NCBI GenBank assembly: GCA_900541985.1
Contig: UQLX01000003.1
Coordinates: 1-64,000, forward strand
Direction: 5' to 3'
From: an uncultured Blautia sp.
GTDB lineage: Bacteria > Bacillota > Clostridia > Lachnospirales > Lachnospiraceae
Length of the DNA stretch: 64,000 nucleotides
Shown here: piece after piece, positions 60,444 through 64,000 of the stretch
Numbering within the stretch: position 1 is the first letter of the stretch
Layout of the letters: each line of letters begins with the position of its first letter
Program-made: the position numbers and the translations under genes
Notes under the pieces: generated by a model
The model's database searches: none
What the model was told of the DNA's origin: nothing
What the model saw: the letters and a program-made list of their open reading frames with translations, nothing else

Positions 60444-62570
60444 GTGACTTTATTTGAAAGCGTTTTCGCGGGAAATGATGCCGTATATGGACTCACTGAG
60501 AGCGCCATTGACCAGGCAATTGCAACACACGGAGCAGACAAAGCTGTCAGCTTCCCGAATACAGCATATTCTCTTCCCTGCTACTATGCAGTAACAGGAA
60601 CAAAAGTTGGCACTCTTGCAGAGTTAAAAGAAGCTCTTGGCGTTGTAAAAACTCTTATGACAAGAGAAAAAAGAACACATGACGTATTTATGTCAGGTGT
60701 GGCTACAGCACTTTGCGCTGAGTTTATCGAGGTTCTGAAATATCTGGACGGAGCAGTTCCTTACGAGGAGCCATGCTACGGACATCTTGCAGATGCAGTG
60801 ATCCGTGAACTTGGTGTTCCGCTTGTTACAGGCGATATCCCGGGCGTAGCAGTTATTCTTGGAAAAGCAGCTTCTCCGGAAGAAGCCGCAGCTCTTGTAA
60901 AATCCTATCAGGCACAGGGTATCCTGGTAACACTGGTAGGCGATGTGATCGACCAGCTTGCTGAGATCAACTACAAGACAGGCGCAAATGTACGTGTGAT
61001 TCCGCTTGGAAAAGATGTTACAGCAGTAATTCACGTAGTTTCCGTAGCACTTCGTGCAGCTTTGATCTTTGGTAACGTAAAACCAGGCGATGCTGCAACA
61101 CTTATGGAATACACCATGAAACGTGTACCTGCATTTGTAAATGCATTTGCACCGCTCAATGACGTTATCGTTGCATGTGGAGCAGGCGCTATCGCTCTTG
61201 GATTCCCGGTTATCACAAACCAGGAAGACGTTGCAAGAGTTCCGAAGAGCCTGATCTGCCAGACAGATGTTTCCAAATGGAACGCAACTTCTCTGGAAGC
61301 ACGCGATATCAAGATTAAGATTACAAATATCGACATTCCTGTTGCGTTTGCATCTGCATTCGAGGGTGAGATCATCCGTCGTAAAGACATGCAGGTAGAG
61401 TTTGACGGTTCCCGTGTAGACTGTGCCGAGCTTGTACAGACATGTGATGCAAGTGAGATCGAAGATCATAAGATTACAGTGATCGGGCCGGAAGCTGATG
61501 AGATGGAACTTGGAAGCAAGAACAGTATCGCATATGTTGTTAAAGTTGCAGGCAAGAACATGCAGGCTGACTTTGAACCGGTTATCGAGCGTAAGTTCCA
61601 TAACTACATCAACTGCATCGAGGGTGTATACCATACAGGACAGAGAGATATGCAGCGTATCCGTATCAGCATTGATGCATTTAACGCTGGTTTCCGTATC
61701 AAACATCTTGGTGAGGTTCTTTACTCCCAGGTTAAAAATGAGTTTGACGCAGTAGTAGATAAATGTGAGGTTGTGATCTATACAGATCCGGCTGAATGTT
61801 CAAGAGTACGTCATGAGATCGCTATCCCGACATTTGAAAAACGTGATGAGCGTCTTGACAACCTGACTGATGAGTCCGTAGATGTTTACTACAGCTGTAT
61901 CCTCTGCCAGGCATTCTCACCAAGCCATGTATGTGTGGTAACACCGGAGAGACTTGGACTTTGCGGTGCGGTTTCATGGCTGGATGCAAAAGCTACCAAC
62001 GAGCTTGACCCGGCTGGTCCATGTCAGGTGATCACAAAAGAAAGACCGATCGACGAAAACCTTGGTGCATATGAAGACGTTGATGAGGCAGTACAGAAAT
62101 TCTCTCAGGGCGCTCTTGAGCATGTTACTCTGTACTCCATTATGCAGGATCCGATGACTTCCTGCGGATGCTTCGAGTGTATCTGTGGTATCGAGCCGTT
62201 CTCCAACGGTGTAGTTATTGCAAACCGTGAGTATGCAGGCATGACTCCTCTTGGAATGACCTTCCCTGAGATGGCTTCCATGACAGGCGGCGGTGTTCAG
62301 ACACCAGGCTTTATGGGACATGGTAAACACTTTATCTCTTCCAAGAAATTCATGAAGGCTGAGGGCGGTATCGAGCGTATCGTATGGATGCCGAAGGAAC
62401 TGAAAGAGTTTGTTGCAGAGCGTCTGAATAAGACTGCAAAAGAGCTTTATGGAATTGATAACTTCACAGATATGATCGGTGATGAGACTGTAGCAGAAGA
62501 TCCGGAGACACTGGTTGCATTCCTTACAGAAAAAGGACATCCGGCACTTGGACTGGATCCGATGATGTAA
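60444..62570 (+). CDS. acsB: CO-methylating acetyl-CoA synthase (AcsB)
   Basis: 708 residues. It joins CO, the methyl group from the corrinoid protein and CoA. The A-cluster Cys are all present: Cys485, 488, 497, 507, 574 and 576, equal to Cys506, 509, 518, 528, 595 and 597 of the Moorella enzyme with one constant shift of 21. It begins with GTG six bases after AGGAGGT; the ORF beginning 27 bases earlier is an overlap with acsF. Confidence 0.95.
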   Translation: MTLFESVFAGNDAVYGLTESAIDQAIATHGADKAVSFPNTAYSLPCYYAVTGTKVGTLAELKEALGVVKTLMTREKRTHDVFMSGVATALCAEFIEVLKYLDGAVPYEEPCYGHLADAVIRELGVPLVTGDIPGVAVILGKAASPEEAAALVKSYQAQGILVTLVGDVIDQLAEINYKTGANVRVIPLGKDVTAVIHVVSVALRAALIFGNVKPGDAATLMEYTMKRVPAFVNAFAPLNDVIVACGAGAIALGFPVITNQEDVARVPKSLICQTDVSKWNATSLEARDIKIKITNIDIPVAFASAFEGEIIRRKDMQVEFDGSRVDCAELVQTCDASEIEDHKITVIGPEADEMELGSKNSIAYVVKVAGKNMQADFEPVIERKFHNYINCIEGVYHTGQRDMQRIRISIDAFNAGFRIKHLGEVLYSQVKNEFDAVVDKCEVVIYTDPAECSRVRHEIAIPTFEKRDERLDNLTDESVDVYYSCILCQAFSPSHVCVVTPERLGLCGAVSWLDAKATNELDPAGPCQVITKERPIDENLGAYEDVDEAVQKFSQGALEHVTLYSIMQDPMTSCGCFECICGIEPFSNGVVIANREYAGMTPLGMTFPEMASMTGGGVQTPGFMGHGKHFISSKKFMKAEGGIERIVWMPKELKEFVAERLNKTAKELYGIDNFTDMIGDETVAEDPETLVAFLTEKGHPALGLDPMM

Positions 62571-62601
62571 TTTTTTCGATATACAGGAAAGTTAAGAAAA
62601 T

Positions 62602-62639
62602 ATCTCTTCCGGTCTCCTGTAAGGGAGACCGGAAGAGAT
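62602..62639 (+). other. 16-pair hairpin after acsB
   Basis: The arms 62602-62617 and 62624-62639 are perfectly complementary (start ATCTCTTCCGG, loop TGTAAG). No T-run follows, so it is likely to be a 3' stabiliser or processing site that separates acsB from acsDC in transcript level. Confidence 0.85.
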
Positions 62640-62656
62640 GAATAAAAACATTAGAA

Positions 62657-62686
62657 AAAGGGCTGACTGGCTTGTCAACGCCCTTT
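62657..62686. promoter_or_regulatory. inverted repeat on the acsD promoter
   Basis: AAAGGGC plus TGAC (62657-62667) mirrors GTCA plus GCCCTTT (62674-62677, 62680-62686) with a two-base bulge. It covers the -35 box of the acsD promoter, so it could be an operator or act as a weak terminator. Confidence 0.55.
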
Positions 62687-62701
62687 AAAGTGTTGTATAA
62701 T
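62672..62701 (+). promoter_or_regulatory. internal promoter for acsD-acsC
   Basis: TTGTCA (62672-62677), 18-base spacer, TATAAT (62696-62701). Confidence 0.65.
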
Positions 62702-62758
62702 AATAAACAGATCATGAATTAACATGTATTTAAATTTTTAAGAGGAGGCTAATGTAAA

Positions 62759-63700
62759 ATGCCGTTTAATCAGAAACCACAAAAGTTTAATGCAAAGATC
62801 AACTCTGTCACAATCGGAAGCGGAGATAAGACTGTGACATTTGGTGGAGACAGCACATTTCCATTTTATACCTTTGATGCTCCGTCAGAAAACTGCGCTA
62901 AAGTAGGCGTAGAGATTTCCGATATGGGCCTTGAAGGAATGTCTGAAGGAGTTAAGGCATATTATGACGGAGCTTCCACAATAGGTGAGATCGCTAAAAA
63001 AGCAGCAGCTATGGAAGGCGCTGACTTTGTTGCCCTGATTCTGGAAGGCGGCGATCCGAACGGTGAAAACAAACCTGTTGAGGATCTGATCGCAGTTGTA
63101 AAAGAGGTTGCAGAAGCAGTAGACTGTCCGCTTGTTGTAGAAGGCTGCAAAAACGTAGAGAAGGATGCGGAACTTCTTCCGAAGGTTGCAGAAGCTCTTC
63201 AGGGAAGAAATGCCCTGATCCTTTCCGAAAAAGAAGAAAACTACAAAGCAATCGGTGCAGCAGCAGGTCTGGCATACAATCAGATCGTTGGTGCTGAGTC
63301 TGCTGTTGATATCAACCTTGCAAAACAGCTGAACGTTGTTACTACACAGCTTGGTGTTGATGCAAAAAAAATCGTTATGAATATTGGTAGTGCAGCAGCA
63401 GGTTACGGATACGAGTATGTAGTATCTACTATGGACCGTATCAAAGGCGCTGCTCTTGGTCAGAATGACAATATGCTGCAGATGCCTATTATCACACCTG
63501 TTTCCGCTGAGACATGGGGAGTAAAAGAAGCAACTGCTTCTGAAGCTGACATGCCGGAGTGGGGACCGCAGGATGATCGTGGAATTGATATGGAAGTTAT
63601 GACAGCAGCTGCAGACCTTGCAGCAGGTTCTGATGCTGTTATCTTAAGACATCCGGAATCCGTAAAGACAATTTCCAAGATGATCAAAGCACTTGCGTAA
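62759..63700 (+). CDS. acsD: corrinoid iron-sulfur protein small subunit (AcsD)
   Basis: 313 residues, a TIM-barrel CdhD/AcsD subunit that with AcsC carries the methyl-cobamide to AcsB. Typical parts: GDSTFPFYTFDA near 31-42 and VEISDM, VALILEGGDPN near 92-102, GSAAAGYGYEYVVSTMDRI split near 212-230. AGGAGG site; the same direction as acsB. Confidence 0.93.
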   Translation: MPFNQKPQKFNAKINSVTIGSGDKTVTFGGDSTFPFYTFDAPSENCAKVGVEISDMGLEGMSEGVKAYYDGASTIGEIAKKAAAMEGADFVALILEGGDPNGENKPVEDLIAVVKEVAEAVDCPLVVEGCKNVEKDAELLPKVAEALQGRNALILSEKEENYKAIGAAAGLAYNQIVGAESAVDINLAKQLNVVTTQLGVDAKKIVMNIGSAAAGYGYEYVVSTMDRIKGAALGQNDNMLQMPIITPVSAETWGVKEATASEADMPEWGPQDDRGIDMEVMTAAADLAAGSDAVILRHPESVKTISKMIKALA

Positions 63701-63722
63701 CGAATAGGAGGATAAAAGAGCT

Positions 63723-64000
63723 ATGGCACTGAATGGTATTCAGATCTTTAAATTAACACCAAAGAAAAACTGTAAGGAATGTGGATGCCCGACATGTATG
63801 GCTTTCGCTATGAAAGTTGCACAGGGCGCTATGCAGATTGAACAGTGTCCGCATATGTCTGACGAGGCACTGGCATCTCTGTCTGAGGCTACTGCACCGC
63901 CAATGAAGACTATTAAGATTGGTACAGGTGAAGGCGAGTTTACTCTCGGCGGAGAAACTGTTCTTTTCAGACATGAAAAAACATTCGTAAGCAAAACAAG
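63723..64000 (+). CDS. acsC: corrinoid iron-sulfur protein large subunit (AcsC), cut by window end
   Basis: Only the first 92 residues are seen. The N-terminal 4Fe-4S domain is complete: Cys17, Cys20, Cys25 and Cys42 in NCKECGCPTC and later EQCPHM. The rest (barrel and corrinoid domain) is beyond the window. ATAGGAGG site, 22 bases after acsD. Confidence 0.93.
   Translation, partial: MALNGIQIFKLTPKKNCKECGCPTCMAFAMKVAQGAMQIEQCPHMSDEALASLSEATAPPMKTIKIGTGEGEFTLGGETVLFRHEKTFVSKT

Overview
The window looks like a chromosomal segment of a Gram-positive, strictly anaerobic, acetogenic Lachnospiraceae, most like Blautia; this is inferred from gene content and protein wording, not from a database search. 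Pointers are low-to-moderate GC, strong AGGAGG ribosome sites with TTG/GTG starts, a T-box leader, an anaerobic NrdG, SpoIID/SleB-type wall enzymes and a Wood-Ljungdahl CODH/acetyl-CoA synthase cluster at the right edge.

Layout. 1-1.2 kb: leftward operon of a small XRE regulator and two small proteins. 1.3-1.6 kb: two identical tRNA-Glu(CUC) genes. 1.7-6 kb: type IIA topoisomerase pair (parE/parC type). 6-14.3 kb: classic rimP-nusA-rnpM-L7Ae-infB-rbfA-nrnA-truB-ribF operon behind a strong promoter and a UUCG-loop terminator. 14.4-19.6 kb: Na/Pi transporter, rpsO, pnp, nrdG, dut. 19.6-26.9 kb: DUF1292 protein, exonuclease III, a GH13 protein with a decayed active site, DUF5662, an autoregulated GntR/ABC operon with a perfect inverted-repeat operator, and a broken AGCS symporter gene. 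27-36.8 kb: CNNM-type transporter, DUF362 protein, Cmk-like kinase, SleB-like hydrolase, thrC, a probable 6S RNA, galM, SpoIID-like protein, YihY. 36.8-41.3 kb: Phe T-box, pheS, pheT, phosphatase. 41.3-44.1 kb: a two-gene MotA/MotB-like pair resembling ZorA/ZorB of the Zorya defence system, without recognisable Zorya effectors. 44.2-49 kb: ZIP transporter, rplS, lepB, rbgA, rnhB, yraN, pgeF. 49-55.7 kb: prs-like gene (leftward), then DUF512-der-plsY-gpsA, and an aldo/keto reductase (leftward). 56-64 kb: His-rich protein, CooT, CooC, CODH (cooS/acsA), AcsF, AcsB, AcsD and the start of acsC.

How it fits together. Most of the window is housekeeping: translation, RNA processing, topology, phospholipid and wall metabolism. 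The right end is the carbonyl branch of acetogenesis: nickel-handling proteins supply CODH and acetyl-CoA synthase, CODH makes CO, the corrinoid iron-sulfur protein (AcsC/AcsD) delivers the methyl group, and AcsB condenses both with CoA. The items most worth a second look are the orphan ZorAB-like motor pair, the GH13 pseudoenzyme, the Lys-to-Arg change in the signal peptidase active site, the GntR operator, the nickel-chaperone block with an inverted repeat on its promoter, and the hairpins and inverted repeats that mark internal boundaries of the acs cluster.
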